This document shows, piece by piece, positions 23,701 through 31,321 of a stretch of 64,000 bases of DNA. The notes beneath the pieces are model-generated. The model was not told the DNA's origin, did no database searches, and worked only from the letters and a program-made list of their open reading frames with translations. The stretch is from Hemicentrotus pulcherrimus (Eukaryota; Echinodermata; Echinoidea; Camarodonta; Strongylocentrotidae). Within the stretch, counting starts at the first letter, position 1. Each line of letters starts with the position of its first letter. Location: contig BEXV01000687.1 in the NCBI GenBank assembly GCA_003118195.1, forward strand, positions 98,398-162,397. Direction: 5' to 3'. The translations under genes and the position numbers were made by a program.

Positions 23701-25723
23701 ACTGTCTTATTGTCTTTGTATGTGCAGGGGTATAGATCAGAGTATCCTATTCAGAGATGCCCCATTCTGTCTCCAAACTGATCTAAGTCTCGATGTCGCA
23801 GGCGATCATCTACAGAAGGTTGGTATAATTCCATCCACAGTTTGCGAGAAACAGTTGGTTAAACTCTGTGCCATTCTAAGTGTTTGCCGGGTGCCACCTT
23901 GTTTAACTCTAAGAATATCCAAGTTTATGATGGTAGCTCTACTAGAGCAGGAGGTGACATATCATCACCACTTTGTATCTTCTTGAAATAGCATTAATCT
24001 GACCATTATGATTATTTGTATTGCTATTATAAAGGTGATATATCAATTTTTTCAATTCAATTCAATTCAATTCGTTTTATTAAACCATATACAGCACTGT
24101 GATGTGCTACACTGCGCTACACTGTACTATACAACTAATCCTGCTCTGTGATACATACATACATACTGCATTGAAAGTACTATTTGGTTTGATATACAGG
24201 TGGCTCTATTCCGAGAGGCTGATGAAGCATTCCTTCGTGCTCTTTCCCTGATGCTCAAACCTGTTCTCTTCATGCCTAACGATCTGATCGTCAGACAGGG
24301 AGACGTAGGAGATGAGATGTACTTCATCTGTAGAGGAGGGGTATGAATAGTCATTTATTTTTTATTTTCGGCGTCCTTCTGAAAATAAATAAGTGCTCAA
24401 TACAGATGGGAGGTTAATCCTCGGTCACATATGCACCGGCAAAAAAGACATATCATTATTTAATTTTTTTATGAGATTTAAATGTATACAGTAGGCTTGC
24501 AGGTGCACTACATGTATATAAGAGAGAGGGCGGGTTTGGGAGTCCTGAAAGGGACTTTCGGTAATCTTTCTTTAGTGTGTGTAGTATGTAAATGTAATAC
24601 ACTTCACATGCCTGTATCTTAAAACACAGAGTTCAATGAATTTGCATATGACCTTTAATAGTTGTATGCTGTTGCCATTCATTTACAGGTTATGAAAAAA
24701 GATGCTGTAGTCACTGATTTGATAATGAACTACTCTGATGTGATTTTTGTTAGGGGGGGGGGGTCAGTTTTCTGGGTTCTCCTGTAGTAGATTGAATGTA
24801 CATGATATATAAAAGTTGTAAAGTCTCATTTAAAAAAAATAAGCCACCACAAGAAATTTTACTACGGTTATTCTAGATTCTTGAAATAGCAATCATTCTC
24901 AATCAATAATGTATGACAGACTGCATCCATGGATATATTTGATATATATCAGTCATACTTTTGATAAGATTGTTAAAGATAAAGTTGAGTTCTGGTCATG
25001 GGATTGCACTGTGAAAGAAACGGTGTGGAATCTATCAGAAAAGGTTGCTCATCTAGTATATAAGTATTTGTGTGTATTGCAAGGTTCTGGAATCATCAAA
25101 ATGATAAGAAATTTGGCCAAATCTTGGCAAAGTTACAAGCACTGTACACAAAATGATGTACATGGGACTACACGAGCACATGGCGAAAAAAACCTCCCCC
25201 CCCCCTGATTTTTACGTATTTTATGTCATATTTAGAATATGAAGGCATTTGAAGGGCTGTGCTTTTCAAGGAAAATGTTTATTATGATGTTCTTCCATCC
25301 TTGCATAATAACAATGATATACGCTCACAAATTATTTTTTACCTCTTCCCAGAACTCAACCTTCTTTTTAAACTATACTCCCTGCTAGTGGCATTTTTCA
25401 ATATACATTTATGTTCATTTTATGATTCTATATAGGTTGAAGAGCTGGAAGTGAACAGCCATTCACGTGTTGCTAGGGTCTTAGAGACCGGCGAATTCCT
25501 AGACGACATCAACCTCCTGTACGACGTCCCACGGCGAACCTCGTACCGAGCCCGAACCCACGTGGACGTCCTTTCGCTGTCGGTGCATGATCTGAAGTCG
25601 GTGCTGGAGCAGTATCCGCAGGTGGAAGCGCAGATCCGTCGGATTGGGAAAGAGCTCTATGGTGACTATGCCAGCAGTGTTAATGCCCAGGAGAACTTCC
25701 CTGCTAAGCAAACCGAAGTCTAA
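1102..25723 (+). CDS. CNGK (tetraKCNG): CNGK/tetraKCNG-type cyclic-nucleotide-gated K+ channel gene (3' part; about 30 exons, 5' end outside window)
   Basis: This is a single-polypeptide channel built of tandem repeats, each with S1-S6, a pore, a C-linker and a CNBD. The window shows the C-linker and CNBD of one repeat, all of a second, and all of a third that ends in a stop codon. They are numbered repeats 2, 3 and 4 because the known family has four. Both complete repeats have a GYGD K+ filter, so the channel should pass K+, unlike vertebrate CNG channels. Intron phases match at every junction, and each CNBD has an intron before the V-x-L-F strand. In sea-urchin sperm this channel is opened by cGMP and hyperpolarises the flagellum during chemotaxis (established knowledge). 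Part of the repeat 3 CNBD lies in the N gap. The exons are listed separately. Other four-repeat CNGK orthologues in marine animals cannot be excluded by eye. Confidence 0.93.
2049..2148 (+). CDS. CNGK: CNGK exon: C-linker of repeat 2
   Basis: It completes an Arg codon with the previous exon and continues GEAIPGGERVMHDMPIQLQQ to a final Lys. The donor GTAATA is in phase 0. The same Lys/V-x-L-F boundary is used in repeats 3 and 4. Confidence 0.88.
2301..2456. mobile_element. MITE-like element with inverted ends
   Basis: The left end CCCCGTCTTACAAAGAGT is mirrored by ACTCTTTGTAAGACGGG at the right. The inside holds several GATTGATATCAAT and GATTGATCCAAATCAATC palindromes. A related copy is at 6302-6427. 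It lies in a CNGK intron. Confidence 0.8.
3021..3167 (+). CDS. CNGK: CNGK exon: start of CNBD, repeat 2
   Basis: Forty-nine codons in phase 0. It starts VPLFKECDSNFLRMLA and contains the usual PGDVVVYQGDMGREMYFI core of the CNBD beta roll. It is flanked by TTAG and GTAAGC. Confidence 0.93.
3499..3683 (+). CDS. CNGK: CNGK exon: phosphate-binding cassette of CNBD, repeat 2
   Basis: It carries an intact phosphate-binding cassette, GQYFGEVGLIFGDYRTATVR. The Gly-Glu pair and the Arg-Thr that contact the cyclic phosphate and ribose in this family are all present. It then runs into the C helix (LKFFPLIEK). The donor is GTAAGT and the phase is 2. Confidence 0.93.
4364..4449 (+). CDS. CNGK: CNGK exon: end of CNBD and linker after repeat 2
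   Basis: It completes the split Lys codon, then reads QFSDAARNQGHLRELRDASK and a charged tail ending VEF. It is flanked by TTTACAG and GTAAGT and ends in phase 1. Confidence 0.85.
4907..5212 (+). repeat. 306-bp repeat, copy 1 (nearly identical to 8071-8376)
   Basis: From CAAGTGTTGATTGAATGCAT to AAACATCTATCGA the two copies differ at only a few bases. No ORF. It lies in the intron before 6460. Confidence 0.9.
5305..5400 (+). repeat. short repeat also at 6748-6840
   Basis: It shares TTTAGTTGTAATTA, AGCTTATAGTGGCATGAT and TGAATTATTGGTGATTTAGT with 6748-6840, same orientation. The two copies flank the exon at 6460. Confidence 0.75.
5562..6074. mobile_element. large foldback palindrome, arms of about 205 bp
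   Basis: The left arm (5562-5770) and right arm (5870-6074) are almost perfect reverse complements. The ~100-bp centre contains a further small hairpin of GAG/CTC repeats. The direct repeat CTAATGAATATT lies at 5559-5570 and 6102-6113. No transposase; the ORFs on both strands are mirror images and not genes. It lies in a CNGK intron, so the pre-mRNA would form a long hairpin. Confidence 0.85.
6302..6427. mobile_element. MITE-like element, related to 2301-2456
   Basis: It has TTACAATGAGTTGATATCAAT on the left and CGCAACTCTATGTAAGACGGG on the right, with the same GATATCAAT palindromes. It ends about 30 bases before the exon at 6460. Confidence 0.75.
6460..6571 (+). CDS. CNGK: CNGK exon: acidic linker between repeats 2 and 3
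   Basis: It reads PGTVLEPEDDEDSEDMSLYP, then a stretch ending DISIKVFDK. It is a hydrophilic, acidic inter-repeat linker with no recognised domain. The phase joins both neighbours, with acceptor GACAG and donor GTAAGT. Confidence 0.85.
6748..6840 (+). repeat. short repeat also at 5305-5400
   Basis: Second copy, with small indels, in the next intron. Confidence 0.75.
7562..7636 (+). CDS. CNGK: CNGK exon: N-terminal segment of repeat 3 before S1
   Basis: It reads KSEDFQEPFQEISLLSRLFA then KLLM. Both ends are in phase 2 with consensus splice sites. It is the amphipathic run-in to the S1 exon. Confidence 0.82.
8071..8376 (+). repeat. 306-bp repeat, copy 2, abutting an N
   Basis: Same sequence as 4907-5212, ending exactly at the single N at 8377. 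The coincidence suggests an assembly join, though a recent insertion is possible. Confidence 0.85.
8810..8977 (+). CDS. CNGK: CNGK exon: S1-S2 of repeat 3
   Basis: Two hydrophobic segments are visible: one around AIRVAVAILAAFTVTLQAAF and one around WVVTYGLDFICFVDM. These are taken as S1 and S2. The acceptor is CTAG at 8808-8809 and the donor is GTAAGA. Confidence 0.9.
9673..9756 (+). CDS. CNGK: CNGK exon: S2-S3 loop of repeat 3
   Basis: It reads YLKFHTAFYNESNVLVTHPL and ends HYL plus a split Arg codon. This is the S2-S3 segment of the CNG/HCN fold, where the equivalent residues precede the S3 Asp. Splice sites and phase fit. Confidence 0.88.
10008..10084 (+). CDS. CNGK: CNGK exon: S3 of repeat 3
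   Basis: It reads TNFLIDVLACFPTELIAYAL. The FLIDVLACFP pattern is the S3 signature of CNG/EAG/HCN channels. The exon ends in phase 1 with donor GTAAGT. Confidence 0.92.
10518..10579 (+). CDS. CNGK: CNGK exon: S4 of repeat 3
   Basis: It reads EAIHVYALVRINRLLQLYRV, the S4 voltage-sensor-like helix. Only three Arg residues are spaced along it, fewer than in voltage-gated K+ channels and in line with ligand gating. The donor GTAAGT is in phase 0. Confidence 0.92.
10960..11015 (+). CDS. CNGK: CNGK exon: S4-S5 linker of repeat 3
   Basis: It reads PLAFNYLESDVQNLTGNI plus a split Arg codon. It is a short exon joining S4 to S5, flanked by CTTTCAG and GTAAGA. Confidence 0.9.
11502..11686 (+). CDS. 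CNGK: CNGK exon: S5 and pore turret of repeat 3
   Basis: S5 reads MMKFFFYMVLFIHMLACMWY, followed by a long extracellular turret with several Cys and an N-N-S sequon. It ends in phase 1 before the pore exon. Confidence 0.93.
11734..11766 (+). repeat. GATT microsatellite
   Basis: Tandem GATT repeats in the intron after the exon ending at 11686. Confidence 0.9.
12014..12117 (+). CDS. CNGK: CNGK exon: pore helix and GYGD filter of repeat 3
   Basis: It contains YWASATGASVGYGDIHANS. GYGD is the K+ selectivity filter. The Thr usually found two residues before GYG is Ser here, with Ala ahead of it. Both ends fit phase, and the donor is GTATGC. Confidence 0.95.
12908..13051 (+). CDS. CNGK: CNGK exon: S6 and start of C-linker, repeat 3
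   Basis: S6 reads MILALFSMIVGIVFFGYIIA, followed by SVAASLANADAQRARYQEKL. Forty-eight codons, phase 0 at both ends. The final Lys boundary is also an intron position in repeat 4. Confidence 0.94.
13077..13312 (+). repeat. imperfect hexanucleotide satellite (GGTAAT/GGTATT)
   Basis: Some 235 bases built from variants of ATTGGTA and ATGGTAATGGT, starting shortly after a donor site. A minus-strand ORF here rich in Thr, Asn and Pro is repeat-derived. Confidence 0.9.
13565..13726 (+). CDS. CNGK: CNGK exon: C-linker of repeat 3
   Basis: It reads DQRVEKSLAQHVDVYYNYMW and, later, LFDGLPLALKADVSLNLYQG. This is the classical C-linker pattern of CNG/HCN channels. Fifty-four codons, phase 0. Confidence 0.94.
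14217..14333 (+). CDS. CNGK: CNGK exon: start of CNBD, repeat 3
   Basis: It reads VPLFTNTEIGFQKMLAMCIK and ends HDFGKE, just before the expected MYFI strand. Thirty-nine codons, phase 0. The rest of that strand is not visible and should lie in the gap at 15055-15236. Confidence 0.9.
15055..15236. other. assembly gap (182 N)
   Basis: It hides an intron end, an acceptor and the start of the CNBD strand of repeat 3. Confidence 1.
15237..15346 (+). CDS. CNGK: CNGK exon (5' end in gap): phosphate-binding cassette, repeat 3
   Basis: The visible part starts VEVVSEDGSIVF and contains an intact cassette, GRFFGEISLVFSCPRTASIR. The donor is GTATGG, phase 2. Roughly eight to ten codons linking it to the previous exon, plus the acceptor, are hidden in the N run. 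From memory, the repeat 3 site is the one reported to control gating of the sea-urchin channel. Confidence 0.9.
15784..15937 (+). CDS. CNGK: CNGK exon: C helix of CNBD, repeat 3
   Basis: It reads AQNNVDMFVLNKEDLDEVLT, then a helix ending EAKVDQA. The donor is GCA|GTGAGT, phase 0. Confidence 0.92.
16336..16717 (+). CDS. CNGK: CNGK exon: Asn/Ser-rich linker between repeats 3 and 4
   Basis: It is about 127 codons of low-complexity sequence. There are Asn runs at both ends (PNNSNNNS; NANNNASTGEGSGNNNNQ), a Ser/Thr/Ala/Pro-rich middle and a PPPP run. It is probably a disordered cytoplasmic linker. The frame is fixed by phase 0 entry and phase 1 exit into the next exon. An overlapping +1 ORF is a shadow. 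Confidence 0.88.
17042..17292 (+). CDS. CNGK: CNGK exon: linker end and S1 of repeat 4
   Basis: It reads through TRYPMPFCCIRRDKNYLEAL to a hydrophobic LTCVLAVATSWTIMYQ, taken as S1. A second AG at 17061-17062 would give an in-frame exon seven codons shorter. Phase 0 exit at GTAATC. Confidence 0.9.
17923..18830 (+). repeat. tandem array of ~150-bp units with nuclear-receptor-like DR1 motifs
   Basis: Four main units start near 18004, 18150, 18301 and 18451, with a partial fifth from about 18590. Each has TCGTGATCGCGTTATC (more or less), GATGGATTCCTGCCAAA, TTGCAGAGCCAATGAACTGA and GGGTCATGAGGTCAAAGGTCA. The array is framed by similar GGAGGCATTAT motifs near 17946 and 18784, so it is probably carried inside one element. 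It sits between the S1 and S2 exons of repeat 4. Confidence 0.9.
18927..18998 (+). CDS. CNGK: CNGK exon: S2 of repeat 4
   Basis: Twenty-four codons, phase 0. It reads AFYQVQSMPFLIFSYVCECV, a hydrophobic S2 segment. It is preceded by an intron full of tandem repeats (17923-18830). Confidence 0.88.
19309..19571 (+). CDS. CNGK: CNGK exon: S3-S4 of repeat 4
   Basis: S3 region: FAQDLIPTLPIELFAFLAQG. S4: VLSFLRFRQVIRLMRVSQLF, with four Arg, one more than the S4 of repeat 3. Repeat 3 codes this stretch in several exons and repeat 4 in one. Confidence 0.93.
20225..20355 (+). CDS. CNGK: CNGK exon: S5 of repeat 4
   Basis: S5: KFLVLLLIIIHLFASIWYTI, followed by ACPLSNCKKGSW. It matches the M-K-F-F...ACMWY exon of repeat 3 in position. 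Phase 1 exit at GTAAGC. Confidence 0.93.
20399..20530 (+). repeat. pyrimidine-rich CT/TCCC low-complexity tract
   Basis: TCTCCCTCTC-type repeats in the intron after the S5 exon of repeat 4. Repeat-derived ORFs only. Confidence 0.85.
20816..21948. mobile_element. non-autonomous hAT-like DNA element
   Basis: It begins TAGTGCTGTA and ends TACAGCACTA. Each end has a subterminal run of GGTTCGGTTCGG (near 20850 and 21876). The flanking 8-mers CCACATTC and CCACTGTC match at six of eight positions, fitting an old hAT target duplication. No transposase found. It lies in the intron before the filter exon of repeat 4. Confidence 0.75.
22043..22162 (+). CDS. CNGK: CNGK exon: pore helix and GYGD filter of repeat 4
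   Basis: It contains TIYWAVATLTSTGYGDIHAY. This is a K+ filter with Ser-Thr directly before GYGD. Acceptor GACAG, donor GTAAGT, phase 1. Confidence 0.95.
22874..23001 (+). CDS. CNGK: CNGK exon: S6 and start of C-linker, repeat 4
   Basis: S6: FASMVMVFGKLLFGWVLGNI, then ASTLANEESGRVSYEERLAA. It ends VK at the same codon boundary as in repeat 3. Confidence 0.94.
23282..23364 (+). CDS. CNGK: CNGK exon: C-linker of repeat 4
   Basis: It reads DQMKDMRLNSKLRNRVISYF, then DYLWARNK. It starts with DQ, as the equivalent exon of repeat 3 does. Confidence 0.93.
23728..23818 (+). CDS. CNGK: CNGK exon: C-linker of repeat 4
   Basis: It reads GIDQSILFRDAPFCLQTDLS and ends GDHLQK in phase 0. The phase 2 start matches the G-E-A-I-P exon of repeat 2; repeat 3 has no intron there. 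Confidence 0.92.
24050..24075 (+). repeat. TTCAA pentanucleotide repeat
   Basis: Tandem TTCAATTCAA before a short AT-rich stretch in an intron. It could be the tail of an old retroelement, but no coding part is seen. Confidence 0.7.
24200..24340 (+). CDS. CNGK: CNGK exon: start of CNBD, repeat 4
   Basis: It reads VALFREADEAFLRALSLMLK and contains PNDLIVRQGDVGDEMYFICR. Forty-seven codons, phase 0, donor GTATGA. Confidence 0.94.
25436..25723 (+). CDS. CNGK: CNGK terminal exon: altered CNBD cassette of repeat 4, C-terminus, TAA stop
   Basis: It starts VEELEVNSHSRV. Where repeats 2 and 3 have F-G-E, this one has ETGEFLDDINLLYDVPRRTS: Gly is replaced by Leu and Glu by Asp, while the Arg is kept. 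It ends ENFPAKQTEV and TAA. The exon is more GC-rich than its surroundings. The altered cassette suggests weak or no cGMP binding by this repeat. Confidence 0.95.
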   Translation, partial: VEELEVNSHSRVARVLETGEFLDDINLLYDVPRRTSYRARTHVDVLSLSVHDLKSVLEQYPQVEAQIRRIGKELYGDYASSVNAQENFPAKQTEV

Positions 25724-25742
25724 ACAAAAACAAGCTACCAGG

Positions 25743-25887
25743 GACACGTTTCACAAAGCTTTTTTTTCAATGACAAACGACAAATAACATTGACAAATCT
25801 GCTGATAACTAATCATAAGCAAGGATTTCTGTAGCTTATATTAACAACTGTCATTTGTCGCTGATGACAAGTTTTGTGAAACACCCC
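25743..25887. mobile_element. MITE-like inverted-repeat insert in the 3' UTR
   Basis: ACACGTTTCACAAAGCTT at the left and AAGTTTTGTGAAACAC at the right are inverted. The inner AATGACAAACGACAAAT pairs with ATTTGTCGCTGATGA. It starts about 20 bases after the CNGK stop codon. Confidence 0.75.
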
Positions 25888-26705
25888 CCAGCTCTGCCAG
25901 GCTGGAGACGGCAGAGCGTCTGTTTCACCCAAAGTATTAAACGATGGTGACAAGTTATGAGCTGTTGAATGGCGGGTGGCATGCGAGGTGGGAGAGAAAG
26001 AGATAATAAGAAAGAAATACTTGCATATTTATAGCCAATTGTGGCCTAAATACAATGTTTCTTGTAGACATATATTATGCAATTGTGTGCATTGTATGAT
26101 GGTGTGTATTCCCTAATAATTCTGTAGTTCACAGTGAATAGATAGATAAGAGTACTAAGGATTATTCTATATCCCCGACTGGAGTGAAAATGTATAAAAG
26201 TATATATATCTAAATGAAGTGCTCGGTTACCCTAAAAGCGGACATTTTTTTCATGGCGTAGCGATTTTCATGAATTGTAAACGAAAGCAAACATTTGCAT
26301 ATATCTATGCAAAGTCAACGGGAGGAACTGAAAAAGAGAGGAAGATGCATTCGAGCAAACAGCCCAAATCCTTGCATATTAACGTTTCAGTGATGATGCT
26401 TAGTGTGAAAATTGTGAAAGAGCTATCGGTTTGACAGTAACATTCTATGAAATATATATTCCTGTAGCTTACGATAGTGCAGTGGTAGAGTTTCCAACTC
26501 GAGAGATTTTGATGTTGATGTATCTGTTTGCATTATATACTATACCTGTGCCAAAAAATTGAGGTTAATTACGACGGGTTTTTGTTGATGCCCAGATGAT
26601 ACATTCAGAAAGATGGTGGCAGCAGATAAATGTTTGCCCCTTAACTTTCATCCTGCCATAATGAATAAAGCCACAAATCCCCCTGTGCCAAGTTTATTTT
26701 GAGAT

Positions 26706-26919
26706 AATCTGATGGTACGATCAATAGCGCGTGTGAAGCACTCAGCACAGTACACTGATCAAGAACAATAACTGCCATTATTAATGCGAGCAGGCATGCA
26801 TAAACCAGCTAAGCTTTTGCTTGCTGCGTGAATTAAGCAACCAATCGATAGTGCGCTCGCGTATACACAACACTATAACAGTAGCGTGCATGTGGCCTTA
26901 TGGCGGGATATGAGTTAAA
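26706..26919. repeat. dispersed repeat, copy 2 of 2
   Basis: Same family and orientation as 493-720, here in the presumed 3' UTR. No coding capacity. Confidence 0.8.
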
Positions 26920-29900
26920 ACTGGTATATGATGTAATGAAATGTTCATATATAGCGAGATGAGGCAAATTGTAAAAGCTGCCATGAAATAATTGTAGATG
27001 ACTTATACATGTGATGTAACAGGGTCCTTTCTAGTATATAACATATGTAGAAACAATTATAGCAATTTTACTACATCTACATGTATTTTACCCAAAAATT
27101 TCTTTGCAACAAAGTATCTAATGGTAAAATTATGTAGTAAAGCTATTTTTTTTCCTTCTCTTTCTCCTTTTATAACATTTGGTTGTATGTGTCAAAGATT
27201 GAATGTAGAATATTCATAACCTTATTCAACTGTGAACTTATTTGAAGAAAATGAATATGGTCTTATAGGTTTATATAATGGATTCTGCAACGGTTTACGG
27301 CACTTGATGCACTTACAATGTTGAGCATCACGTTTTCTGTAATGCAACGAAAGTTTACAAACAGGATAGGGACAAAAATTGTGCAAGTTTGGTATTCATT
27401 ATCTAAAAGTGTCTGAAGTATACAGTATAATGTATTTTGGCTGAAATTGTAAAGGTTATTTATTAACATACATTTAATAGATTGGTAATCCTATTTATTC
27501 TGAAAAGTTCAGCATATGAAAAGATAATTAAAGATTTTGTTTATGAGTGGAAATATATATAAGTTTACTGCTGAAAGGTTATACTTTCTAAATTTCTTTT
27601 TATGAGAGAAAGATGAAATGATTGAACCAAGCATATGAATTTAGCTTATAGTACCTCCCTTTTATCTGATATATTTGAATGCTAAAGCTGGGAGACGGTT
27701 GCGTGTGTGTATATATATATAAATGAATATTTCAAACTTGTATATAACTTTTTTCATACTGTTTTTCAGAGTTTTTGCTTTTTAATTTTGATTCTATTCG
27801 GCTGTTTCTTGTTCTGCTGTTTCAAGTTTTATTCAATCTTTGAGTCATGGATTATTGTGGAAGATCAGTATATTGTACTCTACATTTCTACACATTTCTC
27901 TTTGTGATTAATTTCTTCCTAATTGAACCTCATACATGTAATTATTAGCATCTTTATGGATCAAATTCTTTGCAGTCATGTTCATGTAAAGTTCTGCTAT
28001 GCTAAGAAGGATTATCATATTTAGAACATGTTTTGCTGCACCATCTACAAAGTGTTCATTTTGTCAAATAAACATTCTTTGACTTTGGCGCAGTGACATG
28101 GCGCGTCATCCCAAGGTGCCAATAGAAAGCCCAGTTCAAATGAATTAATTCAAAATGAATGTCACCGCAAACATCGAAAAACAGTGCAGATAATGATGGC
28201 TACACACAAAAGAGTTGACCCAATTTTCCTCATGTCTCAATTGTTTATGAGAAACATGGATTTTTATGAGAAACCCGTCTCATCATGTTCTTGTTATGAT
28301 TTGTTTTTCATTGGATAATTTTCAAATAAAATGTTCAGAAGAAATTCTCAATTAACTTGTCTTTTAGAAATAGAGATAAAATAGTATTGGTATACACATG
28401 TATTAGGAAAAGAAAGGAAAGGTACATTTTGTAAAATAGTTGAAGTGGTCATGATCATTTGAAAGAAGACTTTAGATGCAAGGAGGGAGCATTATAAATA
28501 ATTTCCTTTAACTATTTTGTTCAAAAATTCATTGTATTCTTTCTGTCTGCAAATGTGTATACTTACATCTTCCTTTATCTATATTTCAAAACCAAAATTG
28601 CTTCTTGTGAAAGTCTGGTTTTCTCTATTCAAATGTTAATACGAGCAATAAGAGAATGTTTTCTTTCTGTATGTTCAAATTTGATTTCTTTTTTATATTT
28701 TCTTCTGCATAATTATTGATCCAGTATTGCTACTTTGGATGTATATAGAGAGTTTATTTCTCCTTTCATGTCAAATATTTTAACCAGAGCATATCATAGA
28801 TGTAGATTTTCTTGTCTACCCCCAACGTTGGACACTAATAGTTATCTCTATCTTTCTGAAAATGAACCGTTTGGAGCTGTAACAAAATTCATTATAATGC
28901 AATTGAAGATGTAGTCGAAAATGTATATAAGGAACAATGCATTGACCTTTAATTTGCTAAAGGGTACAACAGTTTGTTTTTCTTCAATTTCATTCAACAG
29001 GCATATTCAGATGTATTTAAAGAATTGAGCTTAATTTATTTTAAAGTACAATATGAATGAATGTTACATTACAGAAACTATAGGATCATAACACTTTTGA
29101 ATGATTCTTTTGGGATATAAATTGACAGAACGTTGGATCTTAAAGATGGCATTGTATATGGATTGCTTATGCTTTTGACTGTGTGTGTTTCCATATACTC
29201 CTTATATACAATCATGGCACTCTGTCTCTTTCTTGTAATAGCAGTGTACTTTTGATATCAATAACAAATAACATAATCTCTGCCCTACATTGAGAAAAGG
29301 ATGCAATCAGCTTACACATGGACATTTGTCAAAAGATGATGGGAAGATGTCCCAAAATTTTGGAATTGTGGACAATTAGAATGTATTGAGCAACCTTTCA
29401 TGTTTTTTATTGGAAAAAAAAGCCCTAGTGCTGAAAAAGTACCTCTGTTTTAACGGGAAAAATATGAAAGCTAATTGTATTTTTTTTACTGGTTTGCTTC
29501 CTTTTGTCAAAGTTGGGCAGATTTGTCTTGGATACAAGTTATAGATTTTATCAGCAAAGGTGTTAAAACAGGGTGTCCTTACCTCCAATATGTGTGTTCA
29601 GTGAATCTAGTATTGAACCCATTATATTTACTTTATTGAATTATTCTCTTTCTCGCTTTGTAATCCCTCTTAATCTTCTCTCTGACGCTGTTGTCTATAT
29701 CGATTGTTCATAGAGTTTTTACCTTGTATATATATAGTGTATAAAGAAAACCAATTTGCTATCATATATCAAATGTGATAAGTTACCGACTTAAAAAAAC
29801 AAGTAGTTTGAAATAAAGTGTTTTTATCATATCCAATTTATGTTGCCAATCTAATGTATGTAAGTGTCTCACATGGTTTCCCATATTAAATGATGATAAT

Positions 29901-30838
29901 CAATTTGAACTTAAGGAAAAATGCATTCACTGGAAACGTGTGTAGCGTATACTGAATATAATTTATAGAAACCTGCTCAAACCTGTTTCCATTGAAGCAC
30001 TTTGAACTCATTAGATTAATTGGCGTGTACTGCTTCTCAGGCTATATAGTAGAGTTATTAGAATGCCAAAGAAATTAACATGAGAATAATATTAATTATA
30101 TCCATATAATTCTTCTTACAGAAAACCTGTGGAGTTATCAAACTGTCTCTTGGTGCCACCAATATTTACCTAAAACCACTTAATTTAAGAGTAAATCCTC
30201 TGGCATGTGTGATAGCAAATATAACAATGAAAATGCCTAGGCATGACTAAGGAGTATGAGGTGTATTTAATTTGCCTATACTAGTTAAGCCTTTCATCAA
30301 GATTGACGGTTGCGTTCATTTTCTTAATATCGCACAATTCTGTTCCGCTGTAGAAACCACGCTCGGTGACATTGGAGTTTAAGCTTTCACAGGGGCATGA
30401 ATCGAAACGGGCTTGATGAGAGGCTGTGAAAAGATTTGCTGCCAATTTCTTGCAACAAAACTCTGTCCTCTCATACGAAGCATTCTAGCATAGATTTATT
30501 AAAAAAAATAAGTTTATTTTAGAAATCAAATGTGTTTTTTATCCTCCTAGTCGGTTTTGGATGAAATGAATGACTCTTATTATTGTTATAATGAAGATTT
30601 GTTTTGCATTTTAAACATAGCTCTTACAGGATATTGTACATTTGGGATCAGATTTTTTTTTAACCGTTTAATATATTTCCCTTTTTGTTCTATAGTTGGT
30701 TGAGAACTATCTATTTCATGAATCTTTCTTTTCGCCTATTCTTTCGTCGGTTATATAGCCGGAAAATGCTGTTGATATATTCTGTTTTGCCCAGTACCAT
30801 TATGGTTTCTAATATTGGACAATGTATTTTCACACTGC

Positions 30839-30900
30839 AATAAAAGTTTCCAGTGTGTTTTACGAATGTTTGTTGTCTGTCTGACTGGTCTCCTTATTAC
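30839..30900 (+). terminator. candidate poly(A) signal with GT-rich downstream element
   Basis: AATAAA at 30839-30844 is followed within 10-50 bases by GTGTGTTTT and TTTGTTGTCTGTCTG, the usual order of a cleavage signal and its downstream element. A diverged copy of the downstream part recurs at 31322-31378 without AATAAA. Confidence 0.5.
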
Positions 30901-30989
30901 AGATGTATTGTCCTGAATGTATGTTACAGTATTTACAATATTGATATGTTCCCATTATCAGTTTCTCCTGCACTCCGTCCTGTTCTTCT

Positions 30990-31270
30990 TTTCTCTCTCT
31001 CTCTCTCTCTCTCTCTATGGGAATCAAAGAGAAAGAGGGAAAGAGAGTTGTGTGTGTGTGTTGTGCGTGTGTGAGAGAGAGAAAGAGTCTTTTTGTGTGC
31101 ACGTTTGTTTTGTGTGTGTGTGTGAGAGAGAGAAAGAGGGGGAGGGGTAAAGACATAGAGAAGGTGAATGAGAAAGAGAGTGAAAATGCTTGCGTGGGAT
31201 AGAGAATGAGATACAGAGATAAAGGGAAGGACAGAGGGAGTCGTAAATAGAGAGAGAGGGAGACATCTTG
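30990..31270. repeat. CT/GA/GT microsatellite cluster
   Basis: CTCTCTCT, GAGAGAAAGAG and GTGTGTGTG runs. All ORFs here on either strand are repetitive Ser/Leu or Arg/Glu reading and are not genes. Confidence 0.9.
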
Positions 31271-31321
31271 CAAACACGTTTTCAACACCATGTTTGAGAT
31301 TTACTATCAGAAATGCGAACC

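Larger units (their letters stand above)
25724..30860 (+). other. CNGK: probable long 3' UTR of CNGK
   Basis: No coding exon is visible between the stop codon and about 30.86 kb. AATAAA signals lie at 26664, 28067, 29812 and 30839. The last is followed by a GT-rich stretch typical of cleavage sites and marks the longest plausible end. AT-rich, with five TGTATATA (Pumilio-type) motifs. It carries a MITE-like insert (25743-25887) and a dispersed repeat (26706-26919). The true end could be any of the four signals. Confidence 0.55.

Noticed and set aside
30853..31291. Several overlapping ORFs on both strands rich in Ser/Leu/Thr or Arg/Glu.
   Set aside because: They are readings of CT/GA/GT microsatellites with no family pattern.
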